A DNA stretch of 12,163 nt from contig DASWFO010000177.1 of the NCBI GenBank assembly GCA_036394195.1, positions 1 through 12,163 of the forward strand, in the 5' to 3' direction. Shown here piece after piece: positions 6,967-12,163 of this stretch (positions are counted from its first letter, which is position 1; each line of letters begins with the position of its first letter). The notes beneath the pieces are model-generated. The model was given only the letters and a program-made list of their open reading frames with translations. It was not told the DNA's origin and searched no databases. Source of the DNA: DATJPD01 sp036394195. GTDB taxonomy: Bacteria > Pseudomonadota > Alphaproteobacteria > CACIAM-22H2. A program made the position numbers and the translations under genes.

Positions 6967-7014
6967 CCCGCTGCGCGCCGGGCAAGTCCCTTCCCCACCG
7001 CCGGACGGCCCCCG

Positions 7015-7752
7015 TCAGATCATGGCCATACCGCCGTTAACATGGAGCGTGTGCCCGGTGACGTAGCCGGCTTCCTCGCTGGCCAAATAGACGACCGCGG
7101 CGGCGACATCCGCGGCACTCCCCAGCCGCCCGGCCGGCACGGCGTGCTGAAGCTTTGCCTTCTGCTCCTCGGGCAGGACGTCGGTCATCGCGGTGGCGAT
7201 GAAGCCGGGTGCCACGCAGTTGACGGTGATGCCGCGCGAGGCGACCTCGCCGGCCAGCGCCTTGCTCATCCCGATCATGCCCGCCTTGGCCGCGGCGTAG
7301 TTCGCCTGGCCGGGATTGCCGGTGACGCCGACGATGGAGGTGATGCCGATGATCCGCCCCCAGCGCCGCTTCATCATGCCGCGCATCGCCGCGCGCGCGA
7401 GGCGAAATCCTGATGTGAGATTCACATCCAGCACTTTCTGCCAGTCCTCGTCCTTCATGCGAACGCCGAGGCCGTCGCGGGTCAGGCCCGCGTTGTTGAC
7501 GAGGATGTCGATCTGGCCAAGTGCCGCTTCCGCGTCCTTGAACAGCTTCTCGGTGGCGGCGGCGTCGCCCAGATCGCCGGGGGTGACAACGGCCTTCGCG
7601 CCGAGCGTGCCCGCGAGCTGCTGCAGCGCATCGACGCGCGTGCCCGACAACGCGACGCGGGCGCCCCGCGCCGCCAGGGCGGCGGCGATCGCGCCGCCGA
7701 TTCCGCCGGAGGCGCCCGTCACCAGCGCGCATTTGTTTGCGAGGTCGAACAT
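7015..7752 (-). CDS. fabG: 3-oxoacyl-[acyl-carrier-protein] reductase
   Basis: FabG is the NADPH-dependent SDR that reduces 3-oxoacyl-ACP to (R)-3-hydroxyacyl-ACP in each elongation cycle; it works as a tetramer. The 245 residues match the family (E. coli 244). Visible motifs are TGASGGIG (12-19), NNAG (86-89), N111, the catalytic S139 (GITSIVG), Y152 and K156 (NYAAAKAG), APGFI (181-185) and the C-terminal VTGHTLHVNGGM (231-242). The start ATG 7752 overlaps the fabD stop by one base (TGATG), so translation is coupled. The frame stays open upstream through fabD to 8082, but that extension is not SDR sequence. Position between fabD and acpP makes the FabG assignment secure against other SDRs. 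Confidence 0.97.
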   Translation of the reverse strand: MFDLANKCALVTGASGGIGGAIAAALAARGARVALSGTRVDALQQLAGTLGAKAVVTPGDLGDAAATEKLFKDAEAALGQIDILVNNAGLTRDGLGVRMKDEDWQKVLDVNLTSGFRLARAAMRGMMKRRWGRIIGITSIVGVTGNPGQANYAAAKAGMIGMSKALAGEVASRGITVNCVAPGFIATAMTDVLPEEQKAKLQHAVPAGRLGSAADVAAAVVYLASEEAGYVTGHTLHVNGGMAMI

Positions 7753-8708
7753 CACAATGTCTTCGCCATGGCTTCGATATCCGCGGGCGTCTGCACTGAG
7801 ACGCCCGACAGCTCGGGGTCGATGCGCCGGGCCAGCCCGGTCAGCACCTTGCCGGCGCCGAGCTCGACGAGCGTCGCCACACCCTGCGCTTTCATAAAGA
7901 GGCAGCTCTCGCGCCAGCGCACCATCGCCGTCACCTGCTGGACGAGAAGATCGCGAATGGCGGGCGGATCGCTGACCGCGGACGCGGTGACATTGGCGAC
8001 CAGCGGCACCCGCGGCGGCGCCATCGCCGTGCTCGACAGGGCCTCGGCCATCGCATCGGCCGCCGGCTTCATCAGCGCGCAATGGAACGGAGCACTCACC
8101 GGCAGCAGGATCGCGCGCTTGGCACCTTTGCCCTTGGCGATCTCCAGCGCCCGCTCGACCGCCGGCCTGGCGCCGCTGACCACGACTTGCCCCGGCGCGT
8201 TGTCGTTGGCGGCTTGGCAGATTTCGGTCGTCCCGTCAGGCGCCTTCGTCGCCTCGGCGGCGACACTTTGCGCGGCCTCCAGGTCAAGGCCAAGCAGGGC
8301 CGCCATGGCCCCCTCGCCGACCGGCACTGCCTTCTGCATGGTTTCGCCGCGCAGGCGCAACAGACGTGCCGTATCGGCGAGCGCAAAGGTCCGCGCCGCG
8401 GCAAGGGCTGAATATTCGCCGAGCGAATGCCCGGCCACGTACTTGGCGACCTTGCCGAGATCCAGTTTCGCCTCGGTCTCGAGCACGCGCAGCACCGCGA
8501 CGCTCACCGCCATCAGCGCCGGCTGGGCGTTGGCGGTGAGCGTGAGCTCGCTCTCCGGCCCCTCGAACATGAGCTTCGAGAGCTTCTGCTTGAGCGCGTC
8601 GTCGACTTCCTCGAAGACCTGCCGGGCGGCGGGAAACGCGGCGGCCAGGTCGCGGCCCATGCCAACGGCCTGAGATCCCTGGCCGGGAAACACGAACGCC
8701 CGCGTCAT
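7752..8708 (-). CDS. fabD: Malonyl-CoA:ACP transacylase
   Basis: FabD moves malonyl from CoA to holo-ACP, supplying the extender unit for fatty acid synthesis. The 318-residue product is of family length (E. coli 309). It has FPGQGSQ (7-13), the nucleophile S95 in GHSLGEYSAL (93-102), R120 in LRLRGETMQ (117-125) and H209 in SAPFHCALM (205-213), corresponding to E. coli S92, R117 and H201; VANVTA (237-242) and ELGAGKVLTGL (282-292) follow. ATG 8708 begins MTRAFVFPGQG and is preceded by GGAG with a 6-nt spacer; an in-frame extension to 8807 lacks family sequence and overlaps the promoter candidate. It is the first gene of the fab cluster, and fabG starts on its stop codon. Confidence 0.97.
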   Translation of the reverse strand: MTRAFVFPGQGSQAVGMGRDLAAAFPAARQVFEEVDDALKQKLSKLMFEGPESELTLTANAQPALMAVSVAVLRVLETEAKLDLGKVAKYVAGHSLGEYSALAAARTFALADTARLLRLRGETMQKAVPVGEGAMAALLGLDLEAAQSVAAEATKAPDGTTEICQAANDNAPGQVVVSGARPAVERALEIAKGKGAKRAILLPVSAPFHCALMKPAADAMAEALSSTAMAPPRVPLVANVTASAVSDPPAIRDLLVQQVTAMVRWRESCLFMKAQGVATLVELGAGKVLTGLARRIDPELSGVSVQTPADIEAMAKTL

Positions 8709-8738
8709 CGAAGACTCCACTCCCCCCAAAGGACGGGT

Positions 8739-8767
8739 CAGGTACGCGTGCCGCCTGCGGCTGTCAA
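8739..8767 (-). promoter_or_regulatory. Candidate fabD promoter (perfect -35, weak -10)
   Basis: On the - strand a consensus TTGACA at 8767-8762 is followed after 17 bp by TACCTG (8744-8739), a poor -10. Transcription would begin around 8731, giving a leader of about 22 nt with the GGAG ribosome site. Position directly before the fab cluster supports it; the weak -10 is the main doubt. Confidence 0.45.
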
Positions 8768-8834
8768 GCCACGCCGACATCCGCCAAAGCCGGGAGTTCG
8801 CCGCCAACAGCGCCTAATATGGATGGCGTATCAA

Positions 8835-8849
8835 GGCATTGTACATGCC
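8835..8849. repeat. Inverted repeat GGCAT-N5-ATGCC in the fabD/rpsF control region
   Basis: GGCAT and ATGCC are exact reverse complements around TGTAC. The dyad ends 10 bp before the -35 box of the rpsF promoter and lies roughly 70 bp upstream of the fabD -35. It has operator-like geometry, but the arms are short and I do not recognise a known regulator's site. Confidence 0.35.
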
Positions 8850-8859
8850 GCCGATGCGC

Positions 8860-8887
8860 TTGCACCCCCGCGATATGCGTGTATAGT
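8860..8887 (+). promoter_or_regulatory. Sigma-70-type promoter for the rpsF operon
   Basis: TTGCAC (8860-8865), 16 bp, TATAGT (8882-8887). This is the best-formed promoter in the window. It would start transcription near 8894 and give a leader of about 134 nt ahead of rpsF. Position and orientation fit the S6-S18-L9 operon. Confidence 0.65.
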
Positions 8888-8893
8888 CGCCGC

Positions 8894-9027
8894 CTTCGCA
8901 GCGGCCGGGAGACATCCGGCCGCCTCCTTGCCGGCCTCGACGTCTTTCAGACCAGTAGGCCGGCTTGGCCCAAGGGCGAGGCGCTTAAGCGTCGCCCATC
9001 TGGGTATTAGCCATGAGGAGAAGGTTG
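8894..9027 (+). promoter_or_regulatory. Structured 5' leader of rpsF, candidate autoregulatory region
   Basis: Three consecutive hairpins can be read. Hairpin 1: GCGGCCGG (8901-8908) with CCGGCCGC (8916-8923), 7-nt loop. Hairpin 2: GCCGGCCT (8930-8937) with AGGCCGGC (8957-8964), enclosing a 4x4 internal loop and GTCT/AGAC (8942-8945, 8949-8952). Hairpin 3: GGGCGA (8974-8979) with TCGCCC (8992-8997), then a bulged GG and CGC-TTAA-GCG. It ends 18 nt before the AGGAG ribosome site at 9016-9020. rpsF leaders in many bacteria bind the S6:S18 complex through a stem with a bulged CCG. I cannot place that motif with certainty here, so autoregulation is an inference. Confidence 0.5.
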
Positions 9028-9486
9028 ATGCCGTTCTACGAGAACGTGTTCATTGCGCGCCAGGATTTGACCACCGCCCAGGTGGACGCCCTGGCCGATC
9101 AGTTCACCACCATCATCAAGGACAAGGGTGGCGACGTGAAGAAGCGCGAGTCCTGGGGACTGCGCAACCTCGCGTTCCGCATCCGCAAGAATCGCAAGGG
9201 TCATTACGTCCTGCTCAACATCGACGCGCCGCCCGCGGCGGTCCATGAGGTCGAGCGGACCATGCGTTTCAACGAGGACGTGATCCGCTTCCTCACCGTC
9301 AAGGTCGACGAGCTCGAAGAGGGTCCATCGGCGATCATGCAGAAGCGCGACGAGCGCGGCGAGCGCGGCGATCGCGACCGTGGCTTCGGTGGCGGCGACC
9401 GCTTCGGCGATCGCGGTCCGCGCCGGCGCGACGACGGTCCACCGCGCGAGAGCCGCGAACCCGTCAGCGAGGGAGGTCAGCCATGA
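9028..9486 (+). CDS. rpsF: Small ribosomal subunit protein bS6
   Basis: bS6 binds 16S rRNA in the 30S platform as a pair with bS18. The core (about 1-100) begins MPFYENVFIARQDL and contains GDVKKRESWGLRNLAFRIRKNRKGHYVLL (35-63) and FNEDVIRFLTVKV (81-93), typical bS6. Total length is 152 residues (E. coli 131). The extra tail, 107-152, is low-complexity and rich in Arg, Gly and Asp (RGERGDRDRGFGGGDR), probably disordered. ATG 9028 was chosen over ATG 9013 because AGGAG at 9016-9020 then sits 7 nt upstream and the protein starts at the family position. The stop overlaps rpsR as ATGA, so the two partners are translationally coupled. Confidence 0.97.
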   Translation: MPFYENVFIARQDLTTAQVDALADQFTTIIKDKGGDVKKRESWGLRNLAFRIRKNRKGHYVLLNIDAPPAAVHEVERTMRFNEDVIRFLTVKVDELEEGPSAIMQKRDERGERGDRDRGFGGGDRFGDRGPRRRDDGPPRESREPVSEGGQP

Positions 9487-9752
9487 GCCAGACAGGAATG
9501 GGCGGCGGGGCGGGCGGCGGCATGGCTGCACGCCGGCCGTTTTTCCGGCGGCGCAAGACGTGCCCGTTTTCCGGCCCGAACGCGCCGAAGATCGACTACA
9601 AGGACGTCCGCCTGCTGCAGCGCTTCATCTCCGAGCGCGGCAAGATCGTGCCGTCCCGCATCACCGCCGTGTCGGCGAAAAAGCAGCGCGAGCTCGCGCA
9701 GGCGATCAAGCGCGCGCGCTTTCTCGGCCTCCTGCCCTACGTCCTGAGCTAG
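9483..9752 (+). CDS. rpsR: Small ribosomal subunit protein bS18
   Basis: bS18 is the 30S platform partner of bS6. The 89-residue basic protein has RRRKTCPFSG (22-31), DYKDVRLLQRFISERGKI (38-55), the PSRIT box (57-61) and AIKRARFLGLLPY (74-86), all typical. ATG 9483 overlaps the rpsF stop (ATGA) and has GGGAGG at 9471-9476 with a 6-nt spacer. It adds a Gly/Met-rich N-terminus (MSQTGMGGGAGGGM) before the usual beginning; internal Met14 (9522) would give a more compact protein, but the ribosome site favours 9483. The DUF2232 gene follows after 37 bp. Confidence 0.97.
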   Translation: MSQTGMGGGAGGGMAARRPFFRRRKTCPFSGPNAPKIDYKDVRLLQRFISERGKIVPSRITAVSAKKQRELAQAIKRARFLGLLPYVLS

Positions 9753-9789
9753 GACGGACGGGCCAGCCCCGCCGCCGGAACGCCCCCCG

Positions 9790-10713
9790 ATGCCAACCTA
9801 CGCGCTCGCCGCCGCGGGCGCCGGTGTGCTCAGCGCCGTGCTTCACGCGCTGCTGCTCACCGGCTCGCTCGGTGCCTTCGTGTTCGCCTACCTCGCCCAG
9901 CTGCCGCTGTTCGTGGTCGGATTGTGGATGGGATTCGGCGGTGCGGCGCTGGCGGGTGTGGTGGCGACGATCGCGCTGGCGGCTGCGGGCGGAGTCATGT
10001 TCGCCCTCGCCTATCTCGCGGCGAACGCGGTCCCGGCCGTGGCCATGACTTGGCTCGCCCAGCTCAACCGGCGCACCGAGGACGGCCGGATCGATTGGTA
10101 TCCGGCCGGTCTGCTCGTCGCCTGGCTGGTGAGCTTCGGCGCCGCAGCGTTTCTGGGGCTGTGCCTGTTGCTCAGCGGCGAGCCGGGCGGCGCGCAAGGC
10201 CTGGTCCAGCGGTTCCTCGCGGCCGGCCTCCGGGCCCTTGCCGGCCCCGGTCTCGACGACGCGGCGATCGGCGGCGCCGCTTCGGTCATGGCGCGGTTCT
10301 TCCCCGGCATGGTCGCCGGCTCGTGGATGGCGATGATCATCGCCAATGCGGTCCTGGCGCAGGGCCTCCTCGTCCGGCTGCACCGCAATGTCCGCCCCTC
10401 GCCCGCCATGGCCGAGATCGACCTGCCGGATTGGATGCTGCCGGCGCTCGCGATCTGTGTCCTCGGCACGTTCATGCCCGGCCACGCCGGGTTCATCGGG
10501 GGCAACCTGACCCTGATCTTCGTCATCGGCTACGCGTTGGCCGGTCTCGGCGTCATCCACGCGCTGCTGGCGCGCTCGCCGAACCGCTCCGGGCTTTTGG
10601 GCGTGGCCTACATCTTCGTGTTTTTGTTCGGCTGGCCGCTGCTCATCGCCGCCCTGCTCGGCATGGCCGAACCTTGGTTGAAATTGCGCCGCCGCGCCGC
10701 CGGCGGCTCTTGA
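9790..10713 (+). CDS. DUF2232 multi-spanning membrane protein
   Basis: A 307-residue, very hydrophobic protein that I recognise as the DUF2232 type found between rpsR and rplI in many Alphaproteobacteria. No function is established that I can name. By eye there are about eight or nine membrane helices: four packed into 4-90, one at 105-129, one at 171-197, two at 213-261 and one at 266-294. A loop at 130-170 has LQRFLAAGLRAL-like amphipathic sequence, and the C-terminus ends in a basic LKLRRRAAGGS. The pattern resembles small-molecule transporter S-components or other polytopic proteins, but no catalytic motif stands out. The start ATG 9790 has a poor ribosome site; it lies 37 bp after rpsR and 18 bp before rplI, so it is co-transcribed with ribosomal proteins. 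Confidence 0.88.
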   Translation: MPTYALAAAGAGVLSAVLHALLLTGSLGAFVFAYLAQLPLFVVGLWMGFGGAALAGVVATIALAAAGGVMFALAYLAANAVPAVAMTWLAQLNRRTEDGRIDWYPAGLLVAWLVSFGAAAFLGLCLLLSGEPGGAQGLVQRFLAAGLRALAGPGLDDAAIGGAASVMARFFPGMVAGSWMAMIIANAVLAQGLLVRLHRNVRPSPAMAEIDLPDWMLPALAICVLGTFMPGHAGFIGGNLTLIFVIGYALAGLGVIHALLARSPNRSGLLGVAYIFVFLFGWPLLIAALLGMAEPWLKLRRRAAGGS

Positions 10714-10731
10714 ACTAGAGGAGGACTGTCC

Positions 10732-11364
10732 ATGGACGTCATTCTGCTTGAACGCATCGAATCCCTCGGCCAGATGGGCGAGGTCGTGAAGGTCAAGCCC
10801 GGCTATGCGCGCAACTATCTGTTGCCGCAGAAGAAGGCGCTGCGCGCAACCAAGGAGAACCGCGAATATTTCGAGACGCAGCGGTCGCAGCTGGAGGCGC
10901 AGAACCTGGATCGCCGCCAGGACGCCGAGAAGATCTCGGGAAAGCTCGACGGGCTGATGGTCATCATCATCCGCCAGGCCGGCGAATTCGGCCAGCTCTA
11001 TGGCTCGGTCAGCACGCGCGACATCGCCACCGCGATCACCGGCGCCGGCTTCACGGTCGATCGCCGTCAGATCCTGCTCGACGTGCCGATCAAGACACTC
11101 GGCCTTCACAAGACCCGCGTCTCGCTCCATCCCGAGGTAACGGTGTCGGTCACGGTGAACGTGGCCCCCACCGAGGAGGAAGCCGCCGCCCAGGCCGCCG
11201 GCAAGACTGCCGCCGCACCCGAGGCCCTGGCCCCGGTGGAAGAGACGGCCGCGGCGGCCGCACCAGCCGAACCGGCCGGGGCCCCTGCGGCCGAGGAGCC
11301 GGCGGCTGCCAAGGAACCCAAAAAGAAGAAGACGAAGGCGAAAAAGGCGGCCGACGCGGAATAA
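10732..11364 (+). CDS. rplI: Large ribosomal subunit protein bL9, extended C-terminus
   Basis: bL9 binds 23S rRNA near the L1 stalk and reaches along the ribosome surface; it helps translation fidelity. The N-domain MDVILLERIESLGQMGEVVKVKPGYARNYLLP-type signature (1-32, with GYARNYL at 24-30) is followed by the long connecting helix (about 40-75) and the C-domain with GQLYGSVSTRDI (87-98) and HPEVTVSVTVNV (133-144). The family normally ends there (E. coli 149 residues). Here 147-210 is an added Ala/Pro/Glu tail that ends in a Lys cluster (KKKKTKAKKAADAE). The start has a near-perfect AGGAGG at 10719-10724, 7 nt upstream. It is the last gene of the operon and is followed by an intrinsic terminator. 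Confidence 0.97.
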   Translation: MDVILLERIESLGQMGEVVKVKPGYARNYLLPQKKALRATKENREYFETQRSQLEAQNLDRRQDAEKISGKLDGLMVIIIRQAGEFGQLYGSVSTRDIATAITGAGFTVDRRQILLDVPIKTLGLHKTRVSLHPEVTVSVTVNVAPTEEEAAAQAAGKTAAAPEALAPVEETAAAAAPAEPAGAPAAEEPAAAKEPKKKKTKAKKAADAE

Positions 11365-11386
11365 CCACCGTCCCTCGCGATTTCCG

Positions 11387-11412
11387 GGAACGGCGCCCCT
11401 CGGGGCGCCGTT
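11387..11412 (+). promoter_or_regulatory. EcfG-type promoter-like pattern overlapping the terminator
   Basis: GGAAC (11387-11391), 17 bp, CGTT (11409-11412). This equals the GGAAC-N16/17-CGTT consensus of the alphaproteobacterial general-stress sigma factor EcfG. It would start transcription near 11418 toward cfa. The match partly follows from the hairpin arms themselves (AACG and CGTT are complementary), so it may be chance. Confidence 0.3.
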
Positions 11413-11420
11413 CTGCTGTT
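11388..11420 (+). terminator. Rho-independent terminator of the rpsF-rplI operon
   Basis: AACGGCGCCC (11389-11398), tetraloop CTCG, GGGCGCCGTT (11403-11412); G11388-C11413 extends the stem to 11 bp. The T-rich TTCTGCTGTTT follows. It lies 24 bp after the rplI stop, facing forward. Confidence 0.85.
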
Positions 11421-11439
11421 TGACGCAGATTGTGTCCGA

Positions 11440-11454
11440 TTGGAATTCTTCCAA
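11440..11454. repeat. Inverted repeat TTGGAA-TTC-TTCCAA upstream of cfa
   Basis: A perfect 6-bp dyad with a 3-bp spacer, lying between the rplI terminator and the cfa promoter candidate, 7 bp before its -35 box. It is AT-richer than its surroundings. The geometry suits a dimeric regulator, but I do not recognise a named operator. Confidence 0.4.
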
Positions 11455-11461
11455 GGTGGTC

Positions 11462-11490
11462 TTTACAGACGCTCGAAAATCTTCTTAACT
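11462..11490 (+). promoter_or_regulatory. Candidate sigma-70-type promoter for cfa
   Basis: TTTACA (11462-11467), 17 bp, TTAACT (11485-11490). The -10 is only a partial match. It lies in the AT-rich part of the 172-bp gap after rplI and would give a leader of about 40 nt before ATG 11537. Confidence 0.35.
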
Positions 11491-11536
11491 CGGTAGTGCT
11501 CAAGCGCCCGGCTCTCGATTTAGGTCGTTTGACCGC

Positions 11537-12163
11537 ATGTTCCTGCTGTCTCGCCTCTTCCGGACTGTTTTCAAAGTCGGCCGTCTGACCGTCGTCGATT
11601 GGCGCGGCCGCCCCTTCGTATTCGGCGAACAGCCGGGTCCGGACATCACCATTCGCCTGCTCGACAAGGTGACCGAGTGGCGGCTTGCGCTCAATCCGCG
11701 GCTGGCGCTCGGCGAAGCCTTCATGGATGGCAGGCTGACCATCGAGAACGGCGACATCTACCAGTTCCTCGATTTCTGCGCGCTCAACACCGAGCGCTTC
11801 AACGGCTACGAAAACTTCGACCCGCTGTACCGGATCGAAAGAGTTTTCCGCAGCCTGCAGCAATTCAATCCGGTCGGCCGTGCGCAACGCAACGTGGCGC
11901 ATCACTACGACCTGTCAGGCACGCTCTACGACCTCTTCCTGGATGCAGACCGGCAGTATTCCTGCGCCTACTTCCGCACCGGCAACGATTCGCTGGAAGC
12001 CGCGCAAGACAACAAGAAGCGGCATATCGGAGCCAAGCTCCTGCTGAAGCCGGGCAGCAAGGTCCTCGACATCGGGTCCGGCTGGGGCGGCCTTGGCATC
12101 TATCTCGCGCGGGCCGGGGCGGGTGAAGTCCACGGCGTCACTCTCTCGACCGAGCAGCATGAG
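11537..12163 (+). CDS. cfa: Cyclopropane-fatty-acyl-phospholipid synthase, 3' end cut by window edge
   Basis: This enzyme transfers the methyl carbon of S-adenosylmethionine to the double bond of unsaturated acyl chains in membrane phospholipids, often on entry to stationary phase or under acid stress. The first 209 residues are present and the frame is open at the right edge; the family usually runs to about 380-430. The N-terminal lipid-binding domain (about 15-110) includes LNPRLALGEAFMDGRL (52-67). It is followed by HHYDLSGTLYDLFLD (122-136), the signature YSCAYF (141-146) and SAM motif I VLDIGSGWGGL (176-186), then VTLSTEQ (201-207). The catalytic C-terminal half is missing only because the window ends. 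No clear Shine-Dalgarno precedes ATG 11537. It follows the rplI terminator, so it has its own transcription unit. A related cyclopropane/mycolic methyltransferase is possible. Confidence 0.9.
   Translation, partial: MFLLSRLFRTVFKVGRLTVVDWRGRPFVFGEQPGPDITIRLLDKVTEWRLALNPRLALGEAFMDGRLTIENGDIYQFLDFCALNTERFNGYENFDPLYRIERVFRSLQQFNPVGRAQRNVAHHYDLSGTLYDLFLDADRQYSCAYFRTGNDSLEAAQDNKKRHIGAKLLLKPGSKVLDIGSGWGGLGIYLARAGAGEVHGVTLSTEQHE

Larger units (their letters stand above)
8709..9027. other. 319-bp divergent control region between fabD and rpsF
   Basis: The longest stretch without a gene. It contains the fabD ribosome site and promoter candidate on the - strand, a short dyad at 8835-8849, the rpsF promoter at 8860-8887 and the folded rpsF leader. 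I find no credible small ORF: the ATG at 9013 is in frame with rpsF but sits inside its ribosome-binding region. No tRNA or known riboswitch is recognisable. Confidence 0.6.

Noticed and set aside
7753..8082. Upstream in-frame extension of fabG into fabD
   Set aside because: The extra residues are not SDR-like and the region is coded in another frame by fabD; ATG 7752 fits the family and the TGATG junction.
9013..9027. rpsF starting at ATG 9013
   Set aside because: This ATG lies on the Shine-Dalgarno AGGAG; ATG 9028 gives correct spacing and the family N-terminus.
9706..11454. 582-codon - strand frame opposite rpsR, DUF2232 and rplI
   Set aside because: It spans three well-supported genes and a terminator; its low-complexity sequence is a by-product of their codon use.
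1..12163. CRISPR arrays, insertion sequences, integrase or attachment sites, tRNA and rRNA genes, toxin-antitoxin or phage-defence loci
   Set aside because: No spaced direct repeats, transposase or integrase motifs, cloverleaf-like sequence or defence domains seen on either strand.

Overview
The window is a GC-rich stretch (roughly two-thirds G+C by eye) of what looks like an alphaproteobacterial chromosome, most likely Rhodospirillales-like. I infer this from gene order and protein character, not from a search. The clues are a DUF2232 membrane protein between rpsR and rplI, the block fabD-fabG-acpP-fabF-mltG followed by yicC-gmk, a pdxA-rsmA pair, and long low-complexity tails on bS6 and bL9. 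Nearly every base belongs to conserved housekeeping genes. I see no mobile element, CRISPR array, tRNA, rRNA or defence locus.

Layout, left to right. (1) 1-1889, + strand: the end of pdxA (vitamin B6) and rsmA (16S rRNA dimethyladenosine transferase), apparently coupled at a CTGA overlap with no ordinary start codon. (2) 1864-3392, - strand: yicC then gmk, running tail-to-tail into rsmA with a 26-bp overlap. (3) 3496-4269, + strand: a lone short-chain dehydrogenase/reductase, divergent from yicC and convergent with mltG; both of its stop codons at the mltG junction lie in one CTAG. (4) 4266-8708, - strand: the fatty-acid synthesis cluster fabD-fabG-acpP-fabF, then mltG (septal and lateral wall glycan-chain release). 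(5) 8709-9027: a 319-bp divergent control region with a promoter candidate in each direction and a strongly folded rpsF leader. (6) 9028-11364, + strand: rpsF-rpsR-DUF2232-rplI, closed by a clear intrinsic terminator. (7) 11537 to the right edge, + strand: the first 209 codons of a cyclopropane-fatty-acid synthase.

The common theme is growth: acyl-chain supply (fab genes), later modification of those chains in membrane lipids (cfa), wall turnover (mltG), nucleotide supply (gmk), ribosome assembly (rsmA, rpsF, rpsR, rplI) and a cofactor (pdxA). The conserved but uncharacterised DUF2232 protein is the one real unknown in the ribosomal-protein block.

No new multi-gene system is convincingly present. 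The observations most worth checking are small-scale: the probable CTG start of rsmA, the three-hairpin rpsF leader, a GGAAC-N17-CGTT pattern (general-stress sigma EcfG type) built into the rplI terminator upstream of cfa, a TTGGAA/TTCCAA dyad beside it, and the two overlapping convergent gene ends.
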